From Pseudomonadota bacterium (GTDB taxonomy: Bacteria; Desulfobacterota; Desulfarculia; Desulfarculales; Desulfarculaceae): a DNA stretch of 64,000 nucleotides. Both the position numbers and the translations under genes were made by a program. This document shows, one piece after another, positions 1 through 7,795 of the stretch. Each line of letters begins with the position of its first letter. Position 1 is the first letter of the stretch. The notes under the pieces are model-generated. The model had not been told where the DNA came from. It did not search any database and was given only the letters and a program-made list of their open reading frames with translations. The stretch lies in NCBI GenBank assembly GCA_018902755.1, contig JAHIQI010000030.1, forward strand, positions 1 through 64,000, in the 5' to 3' direction.

Positions 1-98
1 AGTCTCTTCCAAAGATACGTCCAATCCTACATAATGGGCCATGGCTGCTCTCCCTTCACGAGGCTATTATTTTTGAGGCTGGATTATCCCAGACCTCG

Positions 99-815
99 TT
101 GCCAGAGGGGAGAGTAGCTTCTCGCGATTACCCTATGTACAGTAAAGCGGCTGAGCAAGGGAACGCTTTGGGACAAACCAACCTAGGTAAAGTTTATTAT
201 CTTGGGTTAGGTGTCGAACAAAACTACGATAAAGCCTTCTATTGGTACCGCAAAGCAGCCGAGCAAGGAGAGGCTGCTGCCCAACTAGGCCTGGGCAGGA
301 TGTACGACAAAGGCCAAGGGATACCCCAAGACCATAAACAAGCGGCCTATTGGTACCGCAAAGCAGCCGAGTATGGGTGGTTAGCCATAGCCCAATCTAA
401 CTTGGGCGCAATGTATTCCACAGGCCAAGGGGTACCCCAAGACTATGAACAGGCGGCCTTTTGGTACCGCAAAGCGGCCGAGCAAGGGCTTGCCTCAGGG
501 CAATTCCGTTTGGGCATGATGTATTATCACGGATCCGGTGTACCCCGAGACTATAAACAGGCGGTCTATTGGTACCGCAAAGCAGCGGAGCAGGCGTATG
601 CTATGGCCCAATGGGCGCTCGGGTTAATGTATTCCGACGGTCACGGGGTATCCCAAAATTTCATCAAAGCCCATATGTGGATGAATTTAGCTGCAGCGGG
701 TGGAATTGAGGCCGCAGCAGAAAGCTGCAAGCTATTAGCTGCTAAAATGACGCCTCAACAAATAGCGGAGGCCCAACGCCTGGCCAGGGAGTGGAAGCCC
801 CCAGCCAAGCCCTAA
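99..815 (+). CDS. Sel1-repeat (tetratricopeptide-like) protein, possibly 5'-truncated
   Basis: The protein is almost entirely Sel1-like repeats: about five units of roughly 36 residues with the recurring pattern (Y/F)WYRKAAEQG ... A.LG.MY..G.GVPQDY. Sel1 repeats form alpha-solenoid scaffolds for protein-protein contacts; no catalytic domain is visible. The reading frame opens with TTG at 99 and the first ATG is at 135. Neither has a clear ribosome binding site or a signal peptide, although many Sel1 proteins are exported, so the 5' end may be lost or degenerate. Residues SRDYPMYSKAAEQG near the start look like the second half of a damaged repeat. Base composition is clearly more AT-rich than the following genes, which suggests transfer. 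The role is unknown. Confidence 0.75.
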   Translation: MPEGRVASRDYPMYSKAAEQGNALGQTNLGKVYYLGLGVEQNYDKAFYWYRKAAEQGEAAAQLGLGRMYDKGQGIPQDHKQAAYWYRKAAEYGWLAIAQSNLGAMYSTGQGVPQDYEQAAFWYRKAAEQGLASGQFRLGMMYYHGSGVPRDYKQAVYWYRKAAEQAYAMAQWALGLMYSDGHGVSQNFIKAHMWMNLAAAGGIEAAAESCKLLAAKMTPQQIAEAQRLAREWKPPAKP

Positions 816-1153
816 TCTCCACCAAGCAAGTCCCCTAATTATTCCTATAACAAGCGATCACCCCCAGCCCCACCCAGGGCCGGGGTTTGCTTTTGCTGCC
901 CCTGTCCACCCTGAGAACAGCGGCAACAGTTTACTTGATTTTTAGAGATGATCTTAGCTGGCGTTTCCCGCCCGCCCCTTAACGTGACAACACCTGTTAA
1001 ATTATCTTAACTACTATATTTTTTTACATGGACCCACCTATTTTTTGGCCCTCATCCCTTGCCGCGCCACAAAACTCCGGTATCTTTTAGGAGTCTTTAT
1101 TGAGTGGGATTCAATCCTGATCTAAAACCAACAGCCGCGAGCTGGAGGGAAGC
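816..1153. other. Intergenic region, partly AT-rich
   Basis: Apart from the terminator hairpin at 862-894 I see no gene here. Positions 990-1030 are AT-rich and contain a small inverted repeat, GTTAA (996-1000) and TTAAC (1007-1011). A TATATT box at 1015-1020 could be a -10 element for the lipoprotein gene, but no convincing -35 pairs with it. Confidence 0.4.
862..894 (+). terminator. Candidate terminator after the Sel1 gene
   Basis: CCCC (862-865) and GCCC (867-870) pair with GGGC (877-880) and GGGG (882-885) across one mismatch. A T-rich tail TTTGCTTTT (886-894) follows. The position 47 bases after the stop codon fits intrinsic termination. Confidence 0.5.
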
Positions 1154-1582
1154 ATGTCGGCGAACTTTTTCAAGATGATCTTGATCCTGGCGGCCCTGGG
1201 ATTGGCCGTGGCCTGTAGCGGCGGCGGGGGGGGAACCACCAACTATGCCAAGAGCGGCGACTGGGTGGACGACAACAACGACGGCATTTACGACCCCTAT
1301 CAGGACAGCGCCCTGTGGAACGAAATGAACTCCATGACCTCGGCGTCTGCTTCCTCCTGGCTGGGGCCGCGCCTGGCTTTCGCCGCCCAGCAGCGGGCCT
1401 GGCGCGGGGGCGGCAACGCCTCTCCCCAGTGGCGCGACGCCAACGGCGACGGCGTGTGCGACTACGCCCAGGACCCCAACCTGTGGTCCCGCAACAACTC
1501 CGGCGATTGGGTGGACAGTAACAACGACGGCGTCTGCGACAACTACCCCAACTCCAGTCATTGGAAGGGCGGTTGGCGTTAG
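1154..1582 (+). CDS. Small lipoprotein with Asp/Asn-rich calcium-loop-like repeats
   Basis: The 142-residue protein starts with a short lipoprotein signal peptide: a hydrophobic stretch around residues 8-20 and a lipobox LAVAC, with the lipidated Cys at about 21. A Gly-rich linker follows. The mature part has three copies of an acidic loop of the type D-x-N-x-D-G-x-x-D (DDNNDGIYD, DANGDGVCD, DSNNDGVCD), each followed by a short D/N..W segment. Such DxNxDG loops resemble dockerin or EF-hand calcium loops, so divalent metal binding is a reasonable inference. The start is supported by GGAGG eight bases upstream. I do not recognise a named family. A strong bidirectional terminator lies just downstream. 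Confidence 0.75.
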   Translation: MSANFFKMILILAALGLAVACSGGGGGTTNYAKSGDWVDDNNDGIYDPYQDSALWNEMNSMTSASASSWLGPRLAFAAQQRAWRGGGNASPQWRDANGDGVCDYAQDPNLWSRNNSGDWVDSNNDGVCDNYPNSSHWKGGWR

Positions 1583-1603
1583 GCCAAGCCTTATAAAACC
1601 GAG

Positions 1604-1638
1604 CAGGGCGTCCGGTGCATCCGGACGCCCTGTTTTTT
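1604..1638. terminator. Bidirectional intrinsic terminator
   Basis: Perfect 12-base arms CAGGGCGTCCGG (1604-1615) and CCGGACGCCCTG (1621-1632) are followed by T6 on the plus strand. On the minus strand the same hairpin is followed by a short TTTT run. It sits between two convergent genes and can serve both. Confidence 0.85.
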
Positions 1639-1649
1639 GCCCCTGTTCC

Positions 1650-2771
1650 TTAAAATCCCAGGGTCTGCTGCTTTTCCGAGCCCTTTTTCACCACGAAACG
1701 CTGGTACCAGGCCCAGGCCAAGCAGGTGAAGGGTATGGCCAGCAAGAGGCCCAAAAAGCCCAGCAGCTTGCCCCACACCGACAGCGACAGCAGCAAAAAG
1801 GCCGGGCTCAGGCTCATGGTGCGGCCCACGATACGCGGGGTGAGGATGGCGTCCTGGATTACCTGCACCACCGCGAAGACCCCGGCGGTGAGCCCCAGCA
1901 TGAGCCACACGCCCTCCCCGCTTTGCAGCGCGGCCAGAATGGCCAGGAAAAAGGCGGGTACCAGGCCCAGCAGTTGCAGGTAGGGCACCATGTTCAATAG
2001 GCCCATGAACAGGCCCAGCAATATGCCCAGGGGCAGGCCGATGATGGTGAAGCCGATGGCGAAGAGGATGCCCACCAGGCCGGCCACCGCGGCCTGGGCC
2101 CTGAAATAGTTGCGCAACGCGCCGGTGAAGTCCTCCACCAACTCCAGGGTGCGCCGGCGGTAGGCCGGGGGAAGGGAGTCGCGCCAGCCCTGGTTTATCT
2201 CGTCCAGGTCCAGCATTAGGAAAAACATGTAGAGCAGCACCACCACCAGCCCGGCCAGGGCCGCGAAGAAGCTGCCCACCTGGCTCAAGAGGCCCCACAG
2301 GCCGGGAAGTATCTTGCGGGCCAGTGAGCCCAGCATGCTCCACATGTCGCTGGAGCCCAGGAACTCCTTCACCGCCGGGCGGTCCAAGATGGACTGGATC
2401 ATGGGCCACAGCTTGGCGGGAAGCTCGTGGGCCGCCTTTTGGGCCAGGGCCGAGTTGTTGGCCAAATCCTGCACCAGCACGGCGGCCCGGCTTATCTCCT
2501 GGCCCACCAGGGGCAGCACCCACCACAGCAGGGCCACTCCCGCGGCCAGGCACAGAGCCAGGCTCAGGAGCACCGCGGCCAAGCGATTCTTGACCAGGCG
2601 CTGTAACAGATTCACCAGGGGGTTGAGCAGATAGGCCAGCACCAGGGCGGCGACGAAGGGTATGAGCACGTCGCTGAGATACGACAGCAACCACACCATA
2701 CCCACCAGGACCGCCCCGCCCAGGGCCAGGCGCACCACCCGGTCAAGGGTGTAGGGCCGCTGGTTCATCAT
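1650..2771 (-). CDS. AI-2E family (PerM/TqsA-type) transporter
   Basis: A 373-residue polytopic membrane protein with the usual layout of the AI-2E/PerM family: two N-terminal membrane segments (about residues 15-55), a third near 60-85, a soluble domain (about 90-150), then several C-terminal helices with the family-typical P-x-L-Q-x-L-G-L-V-P-A-F and L-x-P-R-I-V-G stretches. Members are proposed efflux permeases; TqsA exports AI-2 in E. coli, while others act as Na+/H+ antiporters, so the substrate is not predictable. Length is normal. It ends at the shared terminator and is divergent from the BAX-inhibitor-1 gene. Confidence 0.88.
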   Translation of the reverse strand: MMNQRPYTLDRVVRLALGGAVLVGMVWLLSYLSDVLIPFVAALVLAYLLNPLVNLLQRLVKNRLAAVLLSLALCLAAGVALLWWVLPLVGQEISRAAVLVQDLANNSALAQKAAHELPAKLWPMIQSILDRPAVKEFLGSSDMWSMLGSLARKILPGLWGLLSQVGSFFAALAGLVVVLLYMFFLMLDLDEINQGWRDSLPPAYRRRTLELVEDFTGALRNYFRAQAAVAGLVGILFAIGFTIIGLPLGILLGLFMGLLNMVPYLQLLGLVPAFFLAILAALQSGEGVWLMLGLTAGVFAVVQVIQDAILTPRIVGRTMSLSPAFLLLSLSVWGKLLGFLGLLLAIPFTCLAWAWYQRFVVKKGSEKQQTLGF

Positions 2772-2938
2772 GGCCGATCCCCGGGGCGCTGGGCCACGGG
2801 CCAGGGCCTTTTCAAGCTAAACATCTGCGTTCCCCTCGGCTTTGGGACCAAAATAACCTGCCCCATGGTAAACGCCGGACACCGGCCAGGGCAAGCGCCC
2901 CCGGATTCGGTTGACCGGGGGCGGGGTGGGCCTTAGTA

Positions 2939-2967
2939 TTAAGGCGAGTCTTGACCATATATATAAT
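2939..2967 (+). promoter_or_regulatory. Possible sigma-70 promoter for the BAX-inhibitor-1 gene
   Basis: A perfect TATAAT (2962-2967) lies 32 bases before the chosen ATG at 2999. The matching -35 position (2939-2944) is only a partial match, TTAAGG. If used, transcription would start near 2974, which rules out the upstream in-frame starts at 2951 and 2966. Confidence 0.35.
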
Positions 2968-2998
2968 GGATTTAATTGACCACGGAGTGTTAGCCGAT

Positions 2999-3730
2999 AT
3001 GCAAACCACCTTTACTCCTCCGCCGCTACCGGCCGCTCTCAGCACCCAGCAACAGGAGAGAGTCAGCGCCTTCATGCGCCGCGTGTACAACTGGATGGCC
3101 GGCGGCCTGGCCCTCACCGGCTTGGTGGCCTGGTGGGCCCAGAGCAGCGAAGCGGTCATAGGCGCCTTGTTCAACCCTCAGACCGGCGGCCCCACCATGC
3201 TCTTTTGGGTGCTGGCCATCGGCGAGTTGGCCCTGGTGTTCGGCATCAGCGGCATGATAAACCGCCTCAGTTCCTCCACGGCCGGGCTCCTGTTCGGCCT
3301 TTACTCCGCGCTCAACGGCCTGACCCTGTCCTTCATATTCCTGCTCTACACCCAGGCCTCGCTGGTAAGCACCTTTTTGATCACCGCCGGGACCTTTGGC
3401 GCGGTCAGCGTATGGGCCTACACCACCAAGCGCGACCTCAGCGGCTGGGGCCAGTTCTTGTTCATGGGCCTCATCGGCATCATCATCGCCTCGGTGGTCA
3501 ACATGTTCATGGCCTCGCCCATGATCTACTGGATCGTCAGCTACGTGGGCGTGGGCATCTTCGTGGGGCTCACCGCATATGACACCCAGGCGCTAAAGCA
3601 GATCGCCTTGTCCGGGCAGATGGACGAGGAGACCGGCAACAAGATGGCCATCGTGGGAGCGCTGAAGCTCTACCTTGACTTTATCAACCTGTTTTTAATG
3701 TTGCTTCGGGTCTTGGGCGACCGCCGCTGA
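2999..3730 (+). CDS. BAX inhibitor-1/YccA family membrane protein
   Basis: A 243-residue protein with seven predicted membrane segments and the family's C-terminal signature LTAYDTQALK in the last third. The cytoplasmic N-terminus is short and Pro-rich, as in bacterial YbhL/YccA members. These proteins are calcium-leak channels or regulators of membrane proteases such as FtsH; which applies here is unknown. The ATG at 2999 is preferred over TTG 2951 and ATG 2966 because GGAG lies upstream at a workable distance and a TATAAT box covers the earlier starts. It stands alone between the divergent AI-2E gene and the por operon. Confidence 0.87.
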   Translation: MQTTFTPPPLPAALSTQQQERVSAFMRRVYNWMAGGLALTGLVAWWAQSSEAVIGALFNPQTGGPTMLFWVLAIGELALVFGISGMINRLSSSTAGLLFGLYSALNGLTLSFIFLLYTQASLVSTFLITAGTFGAVSVWAYTTKRDLSGWGQFLFMGLIGIIIASVVNMFMASPMIYWIVSYVGVGIFVGLTAYDTQALKQIALSGQMDEETGNKMAIVGALKLYLDFINLFLMLLRVLGDRR

Positions 3731-3772
3731 TCCTCCCCTTTTCCTGAAACTGAAGCGGGTTCACCACGCGCC

Positions 3773-3800
3773 TTGACAGGCGCGTGAACCTGCCTATAGA
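3773..3800 (+). promoter_or_regulatory. Sigma-70 promoter of the porGDAB operon
   Basis: A perfect -35 TTGACA (3773-3778), a 16-base spacer and -10 TATAGA (3795-3800) predict a start near 3807, giving a leader of about 40 bases before porG. The -35 lies in the loop of an imperfect hairpin (about 3758-3790) that may also terminate the preceding gene, although no T-run follows it. Confidence 0.7.
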
Positions 3801-3848
3801 ATCTTGAATTCGACCTGCACGAGAAGGCAATTTTACAAGGAGTTTCCT

Positions 3849-4397
3849 ATGATTGAGGTTCGTTTCCATGGCCGCGGCGGCCAGGGGGCTGTCACCTCGG
3901 CCGAGCTGATGGCCCTGGCGGCCATCGAGGAGGGCAAGTACGCACAGGCCTTCCCCAGCTTCGGCCCTGAGCGCCGCGGGGCGCCGGTTCAGGCCTTTCT
4001 ACGTATAAGCGACCAGCCCATCAGGCTGCGTGAGAAGATTTACGAGCCGGATGTGGTTTTGGTGTTGGATCCCTCCCTCTTGGCCACCGGCGGGGTGAAG
4101 AACGGGCTCAAGCCCGGCGGCACCCTGGTGGCCAACAGTGCCAAGGACGTCAGCGCGGTGCGCGGCGAGTGCGGCTTCAACGGCCGCACCGCAGTGGTGG
4201 ACGCCGGCAAGATCGCCGAGGAGGAGTTGGGGGTGCCCATCACCAACACCACCATGCTGGGCGCTCTGCTCAAGGCGGCGGGTCTCATCGATTTGGCCTC
4301 CATCAAGGGGCCACTCGAGCACCGCTTCGGCAAGATCGCCGCGAAAAACTGGAACGCCCTGAACCGGGCATATTCCGAAACCGTAATCGAGGAGTAG
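3849..4397 (+). CDS. porG: 2-oxoacid:acceptor oxidoreductase, gamma subunit
   Basis: The 182-residue protein opens with the characteristic IEVRFHGRGGQGAVTSAELMALAA, followed by the FPSFGPERRGAPVQAFLRIS segment conserved in gamma subunits of pyruvate/2-oxoisovalerate:ferredoxin oxidoreductases. In these complexes gamma packs against the TPP and CoA sites. The ATG at 3849 has AAGGAG seven bases upstream; the TTG at 3804 further up does not. It is first in a tight G-D-A-B operon, five bases from the next start. The enzyme oxidises a 2-oxoacid plus CoA to acyl-CoA and CO2 and reduces ferredoxin. Pyruvate is the likeliest substrate, but branched-chain 2-oxoacids cannot be excluded. Confidence 0.92.
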   Translation: MIEVRFHGRGGQGAVTSAELMALAAIEEGKYAQAFPSFGPERRGAPVQAFLRISDQPIRLREKIYEPDVVLVLDPSLLATGGVKNGLKPGGTLVANSAKDVSAVRGECGFNGRTAVVDAGKIAEEELGVPITNTTMLGALLKAAGLIDLASIKGPLEHRFGKIAAKNWNALNRAYSETVIEE

Positions 4398-4401
4398 GAT
4401 C

Positions 4402-4731
4402 ATGGCCGACGAAGGCATGTTCCCATGGAAAGATTTGCCCCTGGGTTGCGCCGGGACCGAGCCGGGCTCCAGCCGCCGCTTTAACACCGGCGACTGGCGC
4501 AGCCGCCGCTACCCGGTGACCGACCGGGAGACCTGCATCAAATGCGGTCTGTGCTGGATCATCTGCCCGGATATGGCTTATAGCCCCGACCCCAAGGACG
4601 AGGGCTATTACACCTGGGATGGTTACTATTGCAAGGGCTGTGGCATCTGCATTGAAGAATGTCCCAAGGATGCCATCAGTTGGAAAGAAGAGAAGGAGGA
4701 GGACAAATATGGGCCGGCGTGTGGGGCTTGA
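4402..4731 (+). CDS. porD: 2-oxoacid:ferredoxin oxidoreductase, delta subunit (2x[4Fe-4S])
   Basis: A 109-residue ferredoxin-type subunit with two C-x2-C-x2-C-x3-C motifs, CIKCGLCWIICP and CKGCGICIEECP, each binding one [4Fe-4S] cluster. An N-terminal extension of about 45 residues contains WRSRRYPVTDRETC, as in PorD/VorD proteins. It carries electrons from the alpha/beta active site to external ferredoxin. It lies between gamma and alpha, and its last 23 bases overlap the start of porA, consistent with translational coupling. Confidence 0.93.
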   Translation: MADEGMFPWKDLPLGCAGTEPGSSRRFNTGDWRSRRYPVTDRETCIKCGLCWIICPDMAYSPDPKDEGYYTWDGYYCKGCGICIEECPKDAISWKEEKEEDKYGPACGA

Positions 4732-5884
4732 GGTATCTTTGGCCTGCGCCGAGGCCGTTGGACTCTGCAATGCGGACGTGGTGGCGGCATATCCCATCAC
4801 TCCCCAAACTCATATAGTCGAGCACCTGTCGGAAATGGTGGCCGACGGCCACCTGGACGCCGAGTTCGTGCCCGTGGAGAGCGAGCACTCCGCCATGAGC
4901 TGTTGCGTGGGCAGCAGCGCGGCGGGTGCCCGCACCTTCACCAGCACCAGCAGCCAGGGCCTGGCCCTGATGCACGAGATCCTGTTCATCGCCGCATCCC
5001 TCAGGCTGCCCATCGTCATGGCCACGGCCAACCGCTCCCTGAGCGGCCCCATCAGCATCTGGAACGACCACAGCGACATCATGGCCGAGCGTGACATCGG
5101 CTGGATCCAGACCTTCGCCGAGAACGGCCAGGAGGTCGTGGACCTGACCATGCACGCCTTCAAGGTGGCCGAGGACAAGCGGGTCTGCCTGCCGGTGGCG
5201 GTCAACCTGGACGGCTTCATCCTGACCCACGTCATCGAGCCCATCGAGATGCCGGATCAGGAAGAGGTGGACGCCTACCTGCCGCCCTTCGAGCCCAGCC
5301 AGAGCCTGGACCCGGCCAACCCCATCTCCATGGGCATCGTGGGCATGCCAGAGATCTACACCGAGGCCAAAAAGGCCAACATGGTGGCTCTGGAAGAGTC
5401 CTATGCGGTGATCAAGGAGCATTGGGACGGTCTGGCCAAGCAGTTCGGCCGCAGCTACAAGCCCATCGAGTCCTACCGCACCGACGACGCGGAAGTATTG
5501 TTCGTGACCATGGGCTCCCTGGGCGAGACGGTCATGACCGCGGTGGACCAGATGCGCGACGACGGCATCAAGGTCGGCCAGGTGCGCATCCGCCTGTGGC
5601 GGCCCTTCCCCGTGGATGACTTCATGCAAGCCATCGCTGGGGCCAAGACCCTGATCGTTATCGACCGCGCCCTGTGCCCCGGCATACCGGCTGGTCCGGT
5701 GGCCACCGAGCTCAGGGGCATGATGTACGCCAAGGGCGCCAAGCAATACGTGGCCAACTTCGTCTGCGGCCTGGGCGGCCGGGACGTCACCCGCTCCCAG
5801 TTCGTGGAGATGGTGCAAGAGGCCCAGAAGGCGGCGGCCAACGGTGAAGAGATGACCTGCCGGATGGTGGGGGTGAAAGAATGA
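4709..5884 (+). CDS. porA: 2-oxoacid:ferredoxin oxidoreductase, alpha subunit
   Basis: The 391-residue subunit starts GRRVGLEVSLACAEAV and continues with ADVVAAYPITPQTHIVEHLSEM, the alpha-subunit signature of the TPP pyrimidine-binding domain. Its TSSQGLALMHE and ANRSLSGPISIWNDHSD segments are also standard. The C-terminal part (about residues 255-390) is the transketolase-C-like domain II. ATG 4709 is chosen because a GGAGGAGG ribosome site precedes it; the longer frame from 4619 would lie wholly inside porD. Its last four bases overlap porB (ATGA). Length matches four-subunit POR alpha chains. Confidence 0.93.
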   Translation: MGRRVGLEVSLACAEAVGLCNADVVAAYPITPQTHIVEHLSEMVADGHLDAEFVPVESEHSAMSCCVGSSAAGARTFTSTSSQGLALMHEILFIAASLRLPIVMATANRSLSGPISIWNDHSDIMAERDIGWIQTFAENGQEVVDLTMHAFKVAEDKRVCLPVAVNLDGFILTHVIEPIEMPDQEEVDAYLPPFEPSQSLDPANPISMGIVGMPEIYTEAKKANMVALEESYAVIKEHWDGLAKQFGRSYKPIESYRTDDAEVLFVTMGSLGETVMTAVDQMRDDGIKVGQVRIRLWRPFPVDDFMQAIAGAKTLIVIDRALCPGIPAGPVATELRGMMYAKGAKQYVANFVCGLGGRDVTRSQFVEMVQEAQKAAANGEEMTCRMVGVKE

Positions 5885-6837
5885 TTAGCGCAGCCGAAGC
5901 ACTAAAGGACTTCCAGAAGATAACCCCCAAGACCATTCCCTTGGTGGAGCCCTTCAGCAAGGGTCACCGCGCCTGCCAGGGCTGCGGCGAGGTCTTGGCT
6001 CTGCGTATGGTGGCCAAGGCGGTGGGCATGGACATGATCGCGGTCAGCGCCACCGGCTGCATGGAGATCATCTCCTCGTCCTACCAGACCGCCTGGGAAA
6101 CCCCCTGGATTCACGTGGCCTTCGAAAACGCGGCCGCCGTGGCCAGCGGCGTGGAAGCCGGGCGCAAGGCGCTTATCCGCAAGGGTAGAATCAAGGACGT
6201 GGGCGCCAAGATCGTGGCCTTCGCCGGTGACGGCGCCACCGCCGACATCGGCCTGCAGGCCCTGTCCGGCGCTCTGGAGCGCGGCCACGACTTCACCTAC
6301 ATCTGCCTGGACAACGAAGCCTACATGAACACGGGCATCCAGCGTTCCAGCTCCACCCCCTACGGGGCCATGACGACGACCAGCCCTCCGGGGCCTCTGT
6401 CCAAGGGTCAGATGACCTGGAAGAAGAACATGCCCATGATCGCGGCGGCGCACAACGTGCCCTACGTTGCCACCGCCTCCCCGGCTTGGCATGTGGACCT
6501 GATGAACAAGGTGAAGAAGGCGGTGACCATTCCCGGTCCGGCCTACATCCACATCTACAGCCCCTGCCCCACCGGCTGGCGCTGCGGCCCCGAGACCTCC
6601 ATCGAGGCGGCTCGCCTGGCGGTGCAGACCAAGGTGTTTCCCCTGTTCGAGGTGATCGACGGCCAGTTCATCCTGAGCCGCGACATCAAGAAGCCCAAGC
6701 CGGTGGAGGAATACCTCAAGGGCCAGAAGCGCTTCAGTCACCTAAAACCCGAAGATATCGCCTACATACAAAAACGTGTGGACGGCGACTATGAGCGTCT
6801 GCTAAAGTTAGTACAGGTCACCACTCCGGAGGCCTAA
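5881..6837 (+). CDS. porB: 2-oxoacid:ferredoxin oxidoreductase, beta subunit (TPP-binding)
   Basis: The 318-residue subunit has the TPP-binding GDGATADIG...NEAYMNTGIQRS segment (about residues 119-155). Cysteines Cys32 and Cys35 (CQGC), Cys60 (ATGC) and one in SPCPTGW would ligate the proximal [4Fe-4S] cluster next to TPP. Together with PorA it forms the active site that decarboxylates the 2-oxoacid. The start overlaps the porA stop (ATGA), so the two are translationally coupled. A strong terminator follows 18 bases after the stop, closing the operon. In an anaerobe this enzyme can run in either direction, linking acetyl-CoA and ferredoxin pools. Confidence 0.93.
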   Translation: MISAAEALKDFQKITPKTIPLVEPFSKGHRACQGCGEVLALRMVAKAVGMDMIAVSATGCMEIISSSYQTAWETPWIHVAFENAAAVASGVEAGRKALIRKGRIKDVGAKIVAFAGDGATADIGLQALSGALERGHDFTYICLDNEAYMNTGIQRSSSTPYGAMTTTSPPGPLSKGQMTWKKNMPMIAAAHNVPYVATASPAWHVDLMNKVKKAVTIPGPAYIHIYSPCPTGWRCGPETSIEAARLAVQTKVFPLFEVIDGQFILSRDIKKPKPVEEYLKGQKRFSHLKPEDIAYIQKRVDGDYERLLKLVQVTTPEA

Positions 6838-6854
6838 CTACATAGCCCCCCACC

Positions 6855-6918
6855 CCTGCGTGCCGCCGTCCGCTTTGTAAAATTTTTACTGGGCGGTGGC
6901 ACGCAGGGATTCTTTTTT
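6855..6918 (+). terminator. Intrinsic terminator of the por operon
   Basis: CCTGCGTGCCGCC pairs with GGCGGTGGCACGCAGG across a loop containing AAATTTTT. The T-run TTTTTT ends at about 6918. Confidence 0.85.
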
Positions 6919-6948
6919 AAGCACCCCTTAAAAACCTAACTATACTAA

Positions 6949-7118
6949 CCGGCTAGACAAATGGCGGTCGCGGGACCTGCCCGGCAGGGGCGTGGGCTGG
7001 GCTTGGCGGGGTCTGTCTAGTCGGCTGAGTGAGCAGCCTCAACCGTGTTGAACACTGGACGGGCTGCCGCCGTTGCACAGGGCGGTGGTGACTCACAGTC
7101 ACCCTTACCCAATTTTTT
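6949..7118 (+). ncRNA. Candidate structured small RNA (unassigned)
   Basis: The 316-base gap between porB and the next gene contains a series of nested inverted repeats. CCGGCTAGACA (near 6949) pairs with TGTCTAGTCGG (near 7014) with one G-T. GCAGCC and GGCTGC flank the palindrome GTGTTGAACAC, and CCGCC pairs with GGCGG. Last, GGTGACT (7087-7093) pairs perfectly with AGTCACC (7097-7103), followed by T6 (7113-7118) like an intrinsic terminator. A TATACT box at 6941-6946 could be a -10 element, but its -35 is poor. I do not recognise tmRNA, SRP RNA or RNase P signatures; a 6S-like hairpin RNA is conceivable. It could equally be non-functional structure. Confidence 0.3.
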
Positions 7119-7153
7119 GGTTATGAAAAAAGAAATGCTGCCTGCCACCAGTT

Positions 7154-7771
7154 TCAATCGGACAGGCTAAGCACCGGGATGGCGGACCAAGGGCACTTTT
7201 GTGTCGGTTGGTTATCCTGCCAAGTGAGCATTAGGTATTTTGGTTTTGAAGGGGGGAGGTTGTCTGCTTGGATTTCCAAACCAAATTTCATCTTTTCACC
7301 GGGGGCCACTTCGCTGCTAACACTAAAAAATTGTTTATGTATCTGTATTTGGAAATGGTCGGGCTTACCTGAGATGCCACCCATAAACCCGATGTTAAAT
7401 GCATCGTAGGATCTAATATCAACGCGAGTCCCAAGGCCGCTAGATTGTTCTAGCAGGACAGGAACAGCTGGAGAGCGATCTTCCCACGAGCCATTGGCAG
7501 TTAACTTGTGAAGGCTCTCTATCCTCACACAAACCTTTAATGCGGCGTCCCTGTTTGGGTCATTTCTTACCCGCACTAGGTAATACCGCATAGGGCGATT
7601 GCGCTGGTCGTGGGTAAAATGTCCCTGGGGTTGATGAACCTCCAAGTCCAGCCTTGGACCAGACATCCAGCTTTTTATTTTTTCCTTCCAAACCCCGACC
7701 ACACCCAGCGCCAGAGCCACAATAGGGCTGGCCACCTGAGCAAACACCACCCAACCATTTTCTTCCGCCAT
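7154..7771 (-). CDS. Hypothetical membrane-anchored protein
   Basis: A 205-residue protein with one N-terminal hydrophobic helix (about residues 8-28, VVFAQVASPIVALALGVVGV), followed by a soluble domain rich in beta-type segments (LDLEVHQPQGHF, YYLVRVRND, VCVRIESLHKL, MKFGLEIQADN). No catalytic motif or family is recognised. An immunoglobulin-like or C2-like sandwich is only a guess from the strand pattern. A strong ribosome site AGGAGGGGG precedes the ATG. The gene is clearly more AT-rich than its neighbours on both sides and stands alone, which suggests recent acquisition. It ends in the same gap as the candidate structured RNA. Confidence 0.7.
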   Translation of the reverse strand: MAEENGWVVFAQVASPIVALALGVVGVWKEKIKSWMSGPRLDLEVHQPQGHFTHDQRNRPMRYYLVRVRNDPNRDAALKVCVRIESLHKLTANGSWEDRSPAVPVLLEQSSGLGTRVDIRSYDAFNIGFMGGISGKPDHFQIQIHKQFFSVSSEVAPGEKMKFGLEIQADNLPPSKPKYLMLTWQDNQPTQKCPWSAIPVLSLSD

Positions 7772-7795
7772 TTTCCCCCTCCTGACTAATCCCCC

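Noticed and set aside
2951..2998. Longer N-terminus of the BAX-inhibitor-1 protein from TTG 2951
   Set aside because: A TATAAT box covers this stretch and the family starts near the ATG at 2999.
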